Below are positions 34,908 to 42,786 of a stretch of DNA of 64,000 bases, piece after piece. The stretch's first letter is position 1, and each line of letters begins with the position of its first letter. A model generated the notes under the pieces. That model did no database searches, was not told the origin of the DNA, and was given only the letters and a program-made list of their open reading frames with translations. The DNA comes from Larkinella punicea (GTDB lineage: Bacteria; Bacteroidota; Bacteroidia; Cytophagales; Spirosomataceae), in contig NZ_QOWE01000005.1 in the NCBI RefSeq assembly GCF_003334855.1, forward strand, positions 186,001-250,000, given 5' to 3'. Position numbers and translations under genes: made by a program.

Positions 34908-35840
34908 TTACCAGGTTCGTTTGCTCATGACTTTATCCAGCTCCGGCCGGGTCATGGCGCCCAGTTCGGGATGTTGCCCCAGCCATTTCAGAAACTCCGT
35001 CTTAATCTCGTCGGTCCACTGACTGTCGATCTGGCCGGTGGTGTAGCGGTTTGATTTCACCATTTCGAAGCCAAACTGATCCTTGCGGGTCACAAATTCG
35101 CAGGTGACAATCACCTGCTCGGCCATGTGCGCCGGTACGAACAAAATGCCTTCGCGCTGGGCAATCACCAGATCGCCCGGCAACACCATCGTGCCCCCCA
35201 TCCGAATCGGCGTATTGAGTCCCATCAACACCATTTCTTCCAGAAAAGACGGGTGGAAATCCCGCACAAAGGCATTGAATCCTTTGATGTTCTGCAATTC
35301 CTGCAAATCGCGGGCGGCTCCGTTGAAAACGACGCCGTTGCCGGTTTTGCTAAAAATGGCGTTCCCCAACGTCGCTCCCACGAGCGTTCCTCCGCCGATT
35401 TTCCCAAAACCGTCGGCCACGTATACATCGCCCTTGGTCAGCGTTTCAATGGGCCAGGTGTTGGTATTTCCCTTGCGACCCTGTTTGGTGGTGCCACGCT
35501 CCTTGATGTTTTTTTCCACATCCGGTCGGCTGGGCATAAACATCGCCGTCACGGCCCGGCCCACTACGATGACGTCGTCGTGGATGAATTTCCAGCCGCC
35601 TTCAAACTGGTTCGTGTAGCCTTCGTTTTTTAAAACCGTCCAGGCATCGTCGATCCCGATTTTTTTAGCCCGTTCCACGAGGGCATCCGGAATTTTAGGG
35701 CGTCCGTCGGGAAACCGTTCTCCCTTCCATTCCGACGTCAAAAATGTCAATTCCTCTTTGGGAATGGTTTGGGCAACCAACGAATGCGTGCTGAATACGA
35801 GGGCAAGCAACGAAGCTAAAACGGCAACTCTGGATTTCAT
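34908..35840 (-). CDS. Exported RraA-family protein (HMG/CHA aldolase-like fold), copy A
   Basis: 310 residues with a signal peptide (~1-24, LVAQ). The C-terminal 200 residues match the RraA / 4-hydroxy-4-methyl-2-oxoglutarate aldolase family: GDVYVADGFGKIGGGTLVGATLGNA, GVVFNGAARDLQEL (with the NGxxRD substrate/metal loop), and VLPGDLVIAQREGILFVPAH. Family members coordinate a divalent metal next to that Arg-Asp and cleave or decarboxylate oxo-acids; others only bind RNase E. Export to the periplasm and an N-terminal extension of ~70 residues are unusual for the family but shared with the neighbouring paralogue. Probably part of a sugar-acid catabolic set with copy B and the enolase-superfamily gene. 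Confidence 0.83.
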   Translation of the reverse strand: MKSRVAVLASLLALVFSTHSLVAQTIPKEELTFLTSEWKGERFPDGRPKIPDALVERAKKIGIDDAWTVLKNEGYTNQFEGGWKFIHDDVIVVGRAVTAMFMPSRPDVEKNIKERGTTKQGRKGNTNTWPIETLTKGDVYVADGFGKIGGGTLVGATLGNAIFSKTGNGVVFNGAARDLQELQNIKGFNAFVRDFHPSFLEEMVLMGLNTPIRMGGTMVLPGDLVIAQREGILFVPAHMAEQVIVTCEFVTRKDQFGFEMVKSNRYTTGQIDSQWTDEIKTEFLKWLGQHPELGAMTRPELDKVMSKRTW

Positions 35841-35869
35841 ACGGGATCAATTAATCTATAAACAATATC

Positions 35870-35950
35870 AAATGTTAAATGAGTAATATTAAATGTAAAA
35901 GTGCTGGATTGAAAACTACTTTTACATTTAATATTACTCATTTAACATTT
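35870..35950. repeat. Perfect 33-bp inverted repeat between the RraA paralogues
   Basis: Arms 35870-35902 and 35918-35950 are exact reverse complements built from AAATGTTAAATGAGTAAT-like words, with a 15-nt loop GCTGGATTGAAAACT region. A very AT-rich hairpin in an otherwise GC-balanced area. Confidence 0.85.
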
Positions 35951-35966
35951 ATTATTTCCTTTCTTT

Positions 35967-36899
35967 TCAATGTTCTTTCGCCAGATAGGCATCGATGTCT
36001 TTTTGGGTAATCGCTAATTTTTTGGGGTATTTGCCCACCCAGGCTCTGAATTCATCTTTGATCTTGGCCGACCAGTCGCCGTGAATCTCGCCCGAAGGGT
36101 ATTTACCCTGCTGCAAAAGTACACGTTCAAATTCATCCCGCAAGGCCGTCATCTCCGAAGCCGACACCAGCCCTTCGACCAGGTGCGCCGGAATGAACAC
36201 CACGCCGTATTCATTTGCAAATACAACATCGCCCGGAAAAACCGTCACCTCACCGACGCGAATCGGCGCATTAATGGACGTCGGGGTCATGTCTTTGATG
36301 TATGACGGATCGTGCCCTTTCACCCAGGCGTTGAACCCTTTGGTGTCTTTTAATTCCTGCATGTCCCGAACCGACCCGTAGAAAATCACGCCCTTCCCGG
36401 TTTTGCCGTAGATCGCGTTGCCGAGGCTCGAACCAATCAGGGTTCCGTCTTTAATTTTTCCGTAGCCGTCGGCCACATACACATCGCCTTTGGTTAGAAT
36501 ATCGATTGGCCAGATGTTGATGCCGCCTTTTTGTGACCGCCCTTCGGCTTTACCCTGCTTCCTCACCAGACTGTCGAGGTCGGGCCGGGTCGGCATAAAC
36601 TGCGCCGTAACCACCCGTCCGGTCATGGTTTCGCCGGGTTTGAGAATGACCCAGTTTTTCTCGACCTGGTTGCGGTAGCCTTTATTCCCCAGATACCCCC
36701 AGATTTGCTCCAGCGTACAGTTTTGCAGCCGCTCCAGAACCAGATCCGGCACATTGGGCCGGCCATCGGGCAGACGAGCTCCTTTCCAGTTAGACGTTAA
36801 AGCGGTAACCTGCTCAACCGATGAGCCAACCCGCTGGGCCTGGGCCGTCAGACTTCCCGAAAGGGCAATTGTCAGTACTACAAGTGTTCTCTTTATCAT
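35967..36899 (-). CDS. Exported RraA-family protein, copy B
   Basis: 310 residues, paralogue of the protein at 34908 along its whole length and of identical length. Signal peptide ~1-22 (LTAQAQR). Key blocks: GDVYVADGYGKIKDGTLIGSSLGNAIYG, GVIFYGSVRDMQELKDTKGF (YGSVRD in place of NGAARD, so the Arg-Asp pair is kept) and VFPGDVVFANEYGVVFIPAHL. Same proposed fold and location as copy A. The two are separated only by a palindrome and are probably co-transcribed; the enolase-superfamily gene is divergent upstream. The tandem pair may act as a heteromer or on related substrates. Confidence 0.83.
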   Translation of the reverse strand: MIKRTLVVLTIALSGSLTAQAQRVGSSVEQVTALTSNWKGARLPDGRPNVPDLVLERLQNCTLEQIWGYLGNKGYRNQVEKNWVILKPGETMTGRVVTAQFMPTRPDLDSLVRKQGKAEGRSQKGGINIWPIDILTKGDVYVADGYGKIKDGTLIGSSLGNAIYGKTGKGVIFYGSVRDMQELKDTKGFNAWVKGHDPSYIKDMTPTSINAPIRVGEVTVFPGDVVFANEYGVVFIPAHLVEGLVSASEMTALRDEFERVLLQQGKYPSGEIHGDWSAKIKDEFRAWVGKYPKKLAITQKDIDAYLAKEH

Positions 36900-37176
36900 C
36901 GCTTTTTTAAGGGTTGCCGGTCAGCAAAACTGCACGCAGATGCTGCACCCGGAAAGATTAAGGAATTAGAAAAGTCAAAAAGGTCTACTCATAAAGACAG
37001 GAGGTTGGGTAAAATACTGACCCAGACAGCTGGTGTAAAAAAATAGGCCACCAAAACGAAAAAATGAGGTTTTTCATTAACTTTCTCAATAAATTGAATT
37101 ATATCCAGACTGAAGTTTGCTTTTCTATGTAAATACCGATTGAATGAAATAGTATTACCTAAATCCAGTTAAACGC

Positions 37177-38649
37177 ATGAAAAAAATTCAACACCTACTT
37201 GATTTATTGAAGAAATACCCTGCACCGACAGCCGCCGAACCCCGTCTGGGAGGTCCGTCTTCCGGCGTCGACCGGCGTGGTTTTCTGCGCAACTCGGCTC
37301 TGGGCGGTCTGTCGATGGGAATGTTGTTCGACGGACGACCGGAGCGCGAACTGGAGTTTATCACCCAGAAAGTAAAGCGCGAATCGAAACCGTCGGATCT
37401 CAAGATCACCGATATGCGCATTGCGGTTTTGCAGGGCGTTCCTTTTTCGAGCCCCATCATCCGGATCGATACCAACCAGGGGCTGGTAGGCTGGGGTGAA
37501 GTGCGGGACGGCGCCAGTGCCAACTACGCACTCATGCTGAAAAGCCGCATTCTGGGGAAAAACCCGTGCAATGTCGAGCAGATCTTCAAACAGATTAAGC
37601 AATTTGGGAATCATGGCCGGGCTGCCGGGGGCGTCTGCGGGGTCGAAATGGCCCTGTGGGATCTGGCGGGAAAAGCTTATAACGTGCCGGCTTACCAGTT
37701 GCTGGGCGGTAAATACCGGGATTACATCCGGCTCTACGCCGATACGCCCGAAGGCAAGGACTACGACGAATTTGCCAAACACATGGTCCGGCGCCGGGAT
37801 CAGGGCTATACGTTCCTGAAGATGGACTTCGGCATCGGAATGCTGGCCGACACGCCGGGCATGCTGGTCGGTACAAAGAACTGGAATGTCAAGCAACAAT
37901 GGAATGATGCCAAACCGGGGCTGATGGGCAATTATGCGCAGACCAAACACCCGTTTACCCGCATTCAGGTAACGAAAAAAGGCATCGACGCGCTGGCCTT
38001 GCACGTGAGCAAAGTCCGGGACATCGTGGGCTACGACACGCCACTTTCTGCCGACCACTTCGGACACTTCGACGTCAATACCGCCATTCAGATTGGCAAA
38101 GCCATGGAACCGTTCCGGCTGGCGTGGCTCGAAGACCTGGTGCCCTGGTTCTATACCGATCAGTGGAAGCAAATCTCGGATGCCATCGAAACACCCACAC
38201 TGACCGGTGAAGACATTTTCGCCAAGGAAGAATTCATCAAGCTCATCGACGCCAAGGCCATCGACATGATTCACCCGGATCTGGCTTCGTCGGGCGGTTT
38301 ACTGGAAACCAAAAAAATCGGGGATTACGCCGAAGAAGCCGGTATTCCGATGGCAATGCACTTTGCCGGTTCGCCGATCTGCATGATGGCCAACATTCAC
38401 TGCGCGGCTGCCACCGAAAACTTTGTGGCGCTGGAACACCACGGCGTTGACGTGGAAGGCTGGGAAGACATTGTGACCGGGATCAAGCCGATCGTTGAGA
38501 AAGGTTTCGTGAAAGTGCCCGACAAACCGGGACTGGGTGTCGAACTCAACGAAGAAGTTGCCAAGAAATTCCTCCGGAAAGGCGCAACCTGGTTTGCCCC
38601 CACCGATAGCTGGAACACCCGCGATTCGTCGGATCGGGATTGGAGTTAA
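37177..38649 (+). CDS. Tat-exported mandelate racemase/muconate lactonizing-type enolase-superfamily enzyme
   Basis: 490 residues. The N-terminus carries a twin-arginine signal, DRRGFLRNSALGG at ~32-44. The capping domain follows (ITDMRIAVLQGVPF), then the TIM barrel: Lys215 in FLKMDFG (KxD version of the catalytic Lys), metal ligands Asp293 (ADHFGHF), Glu319 (WLEDLVPW) and Glu345 (TGEDIF), and His395 in MAMHFAGSP on the opposite face. Enzymes of this type abstract an alpha-proton from a carboxylate, giving dehydration or epimerisation of sugar acids. Divergent from two exported RraA-like aldolase genes, suggesting a periplasmic sugar-acid pathway. The specific substrate is unknown. Confidence 0.86.
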   Translation: MKKIQHLLDLLKKYPAPTAAEPRLGGPSSGVDRRGFLRNSALGGLSMGMLFDGRPERELEFITQKVKRESKPSDLKITDMRIAVLQGVPFSSPIIRIDTNQGLVGWGEVRDGASANYALMLKSRILGKNPCNVEQIFKQIKQFGNHGRAAGGVCGVEMALWDLAGKAYNVPAYQLLGGKYRDYIRLYADTPEGKDYDEFAKHMVRRRDQGYTFLKMDFGIGMLADTPGMLVGTKNWNVKQQWNDAKPGLMGNYAQTKHPFTRIQVTKKGIDALALHVSKVRDIVGYDTPLSADHFGHFDVNTAIQIGKAMEPFRLAWLEDLVPWFYTDQWKQISDAIETPTLTGEDIFAKEEFIKLIDAKAIDMIHPDLASSGGLLETKKIGDYAEEAGIPMAMHFAGSPICMMANIHCAAATENFVALEHHGVDVEGWEDIVTGIKPIVEKGFVKVPDKPGLGVELNEEVAKKFLRKGATWFAPTDSWNTRDSSDRDWS

Positions 38650-38653
38650 AGAA

Positions 38654-38727
38654 GTTAAGAATTAAGAGTTAAAAGTTGGCTGACGCCCTTAAAGGCAATA
38701 GCTAATTTTTAACTCTTAATTCTTAAC
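38654..38727. repeat. Palindrome with GGCTGACGC loop
   Basis: Arms 38654-38674 and 38707-38727 (GTTAAGAATTAAGAGTTAAAA and complement). The loop contains TTGGCTGACGCC and AATAGCTAA. Lies between convergent genes and overlaps the DUF1684 gene 3' end. Confidence 0.8.
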
Positions 38728-39342
38728 TCTTAACTCATAATTCTTCTCCCCCGCTTCCACAGCCACCGCCAGATGGTTTTCTCTGGGTGGAATTGGACAG
38801 GCATAACCGTCGCTGTAGGCACAGGACGGATTGTAGGCTTTATTGAAATCAATTACAATCTTTCCCTCTTTGACATCCCCCATCCGCAGGTCGATGTAAC
38901 GCCCACCGCCGTAGGTTTCCCGGCCATTGGTGGCATCTTTAAACGGCAGAAATAAGTAATCCCGGTATTGGGGTAAACGCGCCAGTTGCAGGCTTCGGTA
39001 AAGCGTCAGTTGGTACGGTTTACCATGAATACGGAACGTCAGAACGGCATACGGAACGTAGCTTTTTTTCTGACCGTCATAGGTAGGTAAATCAAACGGC
39101 TCGGCTTGGGGCGTTCGCTGAACCGTGGCTTCGACCCGATACATAGAATCAGGATCGTAGAAGCGAAGATTTTTTAAATCCTCTTTTTTTAACGGACTCT
39201 TCGGCGATTTCAGGAATTCCGCTTTATAGTTTTCCCGATGCGCCAACAGATGTTGGGAATACGTCGACTGAGAAAAGCCGGAAAGGTTCGCCACAAGAGC
39301 GAACAACAATCCGGCTATCCGAAGCTTACTCCTCCGATTCAT
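38716..39342 (-). CDS. DUF1684 exported protein
   Basis: 208 residues from ATG at 39342 (MNRRSKLRIAGLLFALV), which provides the signal peptide; an upstream start at 39414 would lie deep inside the previous gene. The family hallmark is the C-terminal half: FKDATNGRETYGGGRYIDL, then IDFNKAYNPSCAYSDGYACP and IPPRENHLAVAVEAGEK. DUF1684 proteins are widespread periplasmic or cytosolic proteins of unknown function with conserved Cys/Asn residues in the NPxCAY motif. Its start overlaps the preceding gene by 17 nt, so both are on one transcript. Confidence 0.88.
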   Translation of the reverse strand: MNRRSKLRIAGLLFALVANLSGFSQSTYSQHLLAHRENYKAEFLKSPKSPLKKEDLKNLRFYDPDSMYRVEATVQRTPQAEPFDLPTYDGQKKSYVPYAVLTFRIHGKPYQLTLYRSLQLARLPQYRDYLFLPFKDATNGRETYGGGRYIDLRMGDVKEGKIVIDFNKAYNPSCAYSDGYACPIPPRENHLAVAVEAGEKNYELRVKN

Positions 39343-39778
39343 CAGAGGCTGCCGTGCGTGGTGTTTGCTGGTCAGAAACCAGTTCAAAACCGGATACGCC
39401 ATCACCATACTCATAGGGCTTAATCACGAACGTGTATTCATGATCCTGAAAATTAAGGCCGATCTTCTGGAAGACTCCTTTCAGGGGAATGGAATAACCA
39501 CGACCGGTTTTTGACAATTCAAACGCTTCATCATCACCGGCTTCCGTTGGAATCAGATACAACGCTTTTACGCCTTTGCGACGGTTAACCGTTCCCACTT
39601 TGTAGTGGGGTTTTGAAGGATCGATGCTCAATCCTTCCATCAGTTTTTGGGGGAAAGCCAGGCGACCGGTTTTGGTCACAGACGTCGAAAACGAAGTCTC
39701 TTTCGGTGTTACTTTGGGTGCTTCATCCGTATTGTCTTCCGGTGAGAAGAAACGGATTTTGTTCGGTTTTACTTTCAT
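39326..39778 (-). CDS. Conserved hypothetical protein
   Basis: 150 residues from ATG at 39778 (MKVKPNKIRFFSPED); the frame extends to 39817. No signal or membrane segment. A flexible acidic N-terminus (EDNTDEAPKVTPKE) precedes a compact domain with GRLAFPQKLMEGL, YKVGTVNRRKGVKALYLIP and GYSIPLKGVFQKIGL; the tail is acidic (AASDESEE). The strand pattern and 'TGRLxxP' motif loosely recall AbrB-like or single-strand DNA-associated folds, but I do not recognise the family. It overlaps the DUF1684 gene by 17 nt. Confidence 0.72.
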   Translation of the reverse strand: MKVKPNKIRFFSPEDNTDEAPKVTPKETSFSTSVTKTGRLAFPQKLMEGLSIDPSKPHYKVGTVNRRKGVKALYLIPTEAGDDEAFELSKTGRGYSIPLKGVFQKIGLNFQDHEYTFVIKPYEYGDGVSGFELVSDQQTPRTAASDESEE

Positions 39779-40338
39779 TGGGTGTGTTGAAAAATGTTTG
39801 CCTGCAAAGCTATTCAATTCTGTTTAATTTATTTTACTTTTATTTAAATCGATTGGTATAAAAAAAGACTTCTTTAATAAATAATTAATTTCGTTTAGAG
39901 GCTGATCAACGATTCACTTGATAAATTAGCCCAACGAAACGGCCTTTTTTCCGGCAAAGAATATGTCTGGTAAAACAGTGGTTCCACCCGATCACTTCAG
40001 GATAAGTACGCAAAAAGGCCGAATAAAGTGTTCCAAAGACGGTTTAAAAAGCGCAGTTTTTTTTTCAACATGAATTATGTTATCGTTTCATCACTACTTG
40101 ATCATTTATTAATTAGCGAAACTTCCCATCATACTAATTCCGGCCATTATCCCGCAAAGCAGGATTCATATTCCGTACAGGAAACCAAAAAAACGAATAT
40201 GCTGATGCAACATTTCCGGGTCGCCCATTCCGGGCCTTTGGATAATATTCAGGATAATTGAAAACACTTTACCCGGAATCGTGAGTTTTACGGTCAAGAG
40301 TCTAACAAAACATCTCACACAATAAAAGCTCAACGATC
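39779..40338. other. Intergenic region, 560 bp, no supported gene
   Basis: AT-rich divergent spacer. A short frame at 40028-40261 (+) has no domain, signal or RBS support. CGGCCTTTTTT near 39940 and AAAAAGGCCG near 40012 could pair over a long loop. Promoters for both flanking genes must lie here, but none could be fixed. Confidence 0.5.
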
Positions 40339-40890
40339 ATGAAAAAAGTAAGTTTATTCCTGCTGTTAGTATTGGGGACGTACACCTTCCAGGCGTGTAA
40401 TAGTAGCAGCAATAAGGACAGCGCGGAACAGGCCGAAGAAGCCAATGACGAGAAAGACATGCCCGAAGATGATTCCGAATTTGCGATAAAAGCAGCCAGC
40501 GGGGGCATGATGGAAGTCGAACTGGGAAAACTGGCCGAACAGAAAGCACTGAATCCGAAAGTGAAGGAATTTGGTGCCATGATGGCCTCCGATCATGCCA
40601 AAGCCAACGATGAATTAAAAACATTGACCACCTCCAAGAACATCACCATACCGGCTACCCTAAGCGAAGATCATCAGAAACATGTGGACGATTTAAGCAA
40701 ACTCTCGGGGGCAGAATTTGACAAAGAATACGTTAAACTGATGGTCGATGACCACAAGGAAGATATCGACCTTTTTAAAGATGCTTCCTTTAACGCCAAA
40801 GATCCGGATGTAAAAGCGTTCGCAGGAAAGACCCTTCCGACCCTGCAAAAACACTATGATACCATCAAAGCGATTCAGGACGCGATGTAA
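40339..40890 (+). CDS. DUF4142 lipoprotein
   Basis: 183 residues. Lipobox TFQACNSS gives lipidation at Cys20, followed by a Ser/Asn linker and an acidic segment (EEANDEKDMPEDD). The rest is the helical DUF4142 (ferritin-like) domain: EFAIKAASGGMMEVELGKLA, then KEFGAMMASDHAKANDELK, EYVKLMVDDHKEDIDLF and LPTLQKHYDTIKAI, with conserved His residues (SDHAK, DDHKED, KHYD). Members are periplasmic or outer-membrane proteins of unknown function, often stress-linked in Bacteroidota. A strong terminator follows. Confidence 0.9.
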   Translation: MKKVSLFLLLVLGTYTFQACNSSSNKDSAEQAEEANDEKDMPEDDSEFAIKAASGGMMEVELGKLAEQKALNPKVKEFGAMMASDHAKANDELKTLTTSKNITIPATLSEDHQKHVDDLSKLSGAEFDKEYVKLMVDDHKEDIDLFKDASFNAKDPDVKAFAGKTLPTLQKHYDTIKAIQDAM

Positions 40891-40908
40891 GGCCACAAAA
40901 AGTTGGTT

Positions 40909-40944
40909 AAAAAAGGAACGCAGGGCGACTTGCGTTCCTTTTTT
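40909..40944 (+). terminator. Rho-independent terminator after DUF4142 gene
   Basis: Perfect 14-bp stem AAAAAAGGAACGCA / TGCGTTCCTTTTTT with an 8-nt loop and a T-run. Confidence 0.92.
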
Positions 40945-41059
40945 ATTTCTTTGTCGTATCTTGGAAAGTCGTCGGAGATGTCATGACCGGGCAATTTTAC
41001 GGGAGTAGAAGGGCTCTTTGACGAACGGTTTTAACTCACTCCTAAACCCCTTGTCGTAC

Positions 41060-41926
41060 ATGAAAAAAACTACGTTTCAGGTGCTGATGTTCCTGGCAGT
41101 TTTGCCTGCTCTGGTGGCTGCCCAAACGGGAAAAGTGCTGGATAACCAATCGTTAAAAAGCCGGATTCTGAAGAGTGACCGGAAGTTTGCGATTTATTTA
41201 CCCCCCGACTACGAAACCTCGCAGCGAACCTACCCGGTGTTGTATCTGCTGCACGGTGCCGGCGACGACCACACGGGCTGGGTACAATTCGGCGAGGTCC
41301 TTCACATCGCCGACCGAACCATTGCGGAGGGCAAAGCAACCCCCATGATTATCGTGATGCCCGACGCCAATACCGGCCGTCGTGGTTATGAAAATGATGT
41401 AAAAGGGGAATGGCGCTACGAAGATTTTTTCTTTGAAGAACTGATGCCTTTCGTTGAAAAAAACTACCGAATCAAAGCGGAAAAGCGGTTTCGGGCCATT
41501 TCCGGTTTGTCGATGGGGGGCGGTGGCACCTTCACCTATGCGCTCCACCACCCCGAATTGTTTTCATCGGCCTGCCCCCTCAGCGCGGCCACGGGACCGG
41601 TCTCAACCGAAGATGCCAAAACCCGGCTGGCCCGAACCAACCAGACGGCAACGGACGACGAACTGCAGGCTTATTTTAACCGCCAAAGTGTGTTGAATCT
41701 GGTGAACAATGTACCCGATAATCAGAAAAAAGCAATCCGCTGGTACATTGATTGCGGTGACGACGACTTCCTGTATGAAGGAAACTCACTGGTTCATATT
41801 GCCATGCGCAAAAAAGAAATTCCACACGAATTTCGGATTCGGGATGGCGGCCACACCTGGACCTATTGGCGGACGTCTTTGCCAACGGTTTTAGAATTTG
41901 TTTCAGCCGCTTTTCACCAATTTTGA
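41060..41926 (+). CDS. Secreted esterase, PF00756 esterase-D / feruloyl-esterase-like
   Basis: 288 residues from ATG at 41060 (MKKTTFQVLMFLAVLPALVAAQ), which starts the signal peptide. Alpha/beta-hydrolase: oxyanion region LYLLHGAGDDHTGW, nucleophile Ser151 in ISGLSMGGGG, acid Asp in YIDCGDDDFL, and His in RDGGHTWTYWR near the C-terminus. PF00756 members hydrolyse acyl or feruloyl esters, including xylan side-chain esters in Bacteroidota; substrate cannot be assigned here. No SusC/D or glycoside hydrolase genes are adjacent, so it is not obviously in a polysaccharide utilisation locus. Single-gene unit. Confidence 0.9.
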   Translation: MKKTTFQVLMFLAVLPALVAAQTGKVLDNQSLKSRILKSDRKFAIYLPPDYETSQRTYPVLYLLHGAGDDHTGWVQFGEVLHIADRTIAEGKATPMIIVMPDANTGRRGYENDVKGEWRYEDFFFEELMPFVEKNYRIKAEKRFRAISGLSMGGGGTFTYALHHPELFSSACPLSAATGPVSTEDAKTRLARTNQTATDDELQAYFNRQSVLNLVNNVPDNQKKAIRWYIDCGDDDFLYEGNSLVHIAMRKKEIPHEFRIRDGGHTWTYWRTSLPTVLEFVSAAFHQF

Positions 41927-42786
41927 GTTGTAGCAAAAAAGTGAAGTTTACGCTCAAAATCATATGGTAATAAATACTCAAAAGAAACCCGTTATTCTGC
42001 CAACTTGTTTCCTTAAACCATCCTTTATAATCTGGAATAATTCTAAAACCCGGCTCAATATAGCGAATGGTTATGTAGCTTATTTAGCCACATCAGTAAC
42101 TTGATGAAATGCATACACTCTCCTTTTTTCCGCAGTGCGAAGGCCCGGCCTGTCTTATAATTCCTGACCAAGTCATTCCGGCTTCAACGACGGCTGGATG
42201 TTCTTATTGTTGAGGAGGAAATAAAAGCATTCGTAGTAAACAATTTCAGGGTATAAACGCTGGTAATAACCGCATAAAACCGTCGTTTATTCCCTGAAGC
42301 CCGGGGTAAAAGAATAGCTGATGATAGCCCCAAATTCGCTGGATTACCCGTTTTTCCTGCGCCGGGCTGTCACTTTTCTTCTTGTTTTAAGGACTCCGGC
42401 ATCGCTCTGCATTGCTTCCGGGAACAGGCTGCGTCATAAGGTTGTTCAGGCTTCGTCTGAGGAGCCTTGTGGCGAAAAAGAGGTTTCGTTTTCCGTCTGA
42501 CCATCAACCCATAAGCGACCGATGTGCGTCAAATCTGGTCGTCATTCACCAGGTGGAGCCCCACCAACGATTCCCGGCCCGGTTGGCATCAGCAAACATC
42601 GGCTAAAGTCCCCGCGTCCTGCTTTCCAAAAGATTTGCGAAAAACAGGACGCTTCGGATAAGCGTCCAACCCACCCGTGTCAGCCGCGTTAATTTTGAAA
42701 CACAGCCTATTCGCCCCCGTTTTCTCCTTGTATTTCTGTGAGAATAAGTGTTATTTTGCGGGTCAAATTTCTGCGTAAAACTAACA
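41927..42786. other. Intergenic region, 860 bp, no supported gene
   Basis: No frame with a recognisable product, tRNA or terminator was seen. The 3' end carries a plausible promoter for ppiD: TTG near 42728 and TATTTTG near 42752. The middle (42370-42700) is GC-richer and could be decayed coding DNA, but no family could be read from it. Confidence 0.5.

Noticed and set aside
40028-40261. Small plus-strand frame in the gap before DUF4142
   Set aside because: No homology, signal or ribosome-binding context; starts in low-complexity DNA.
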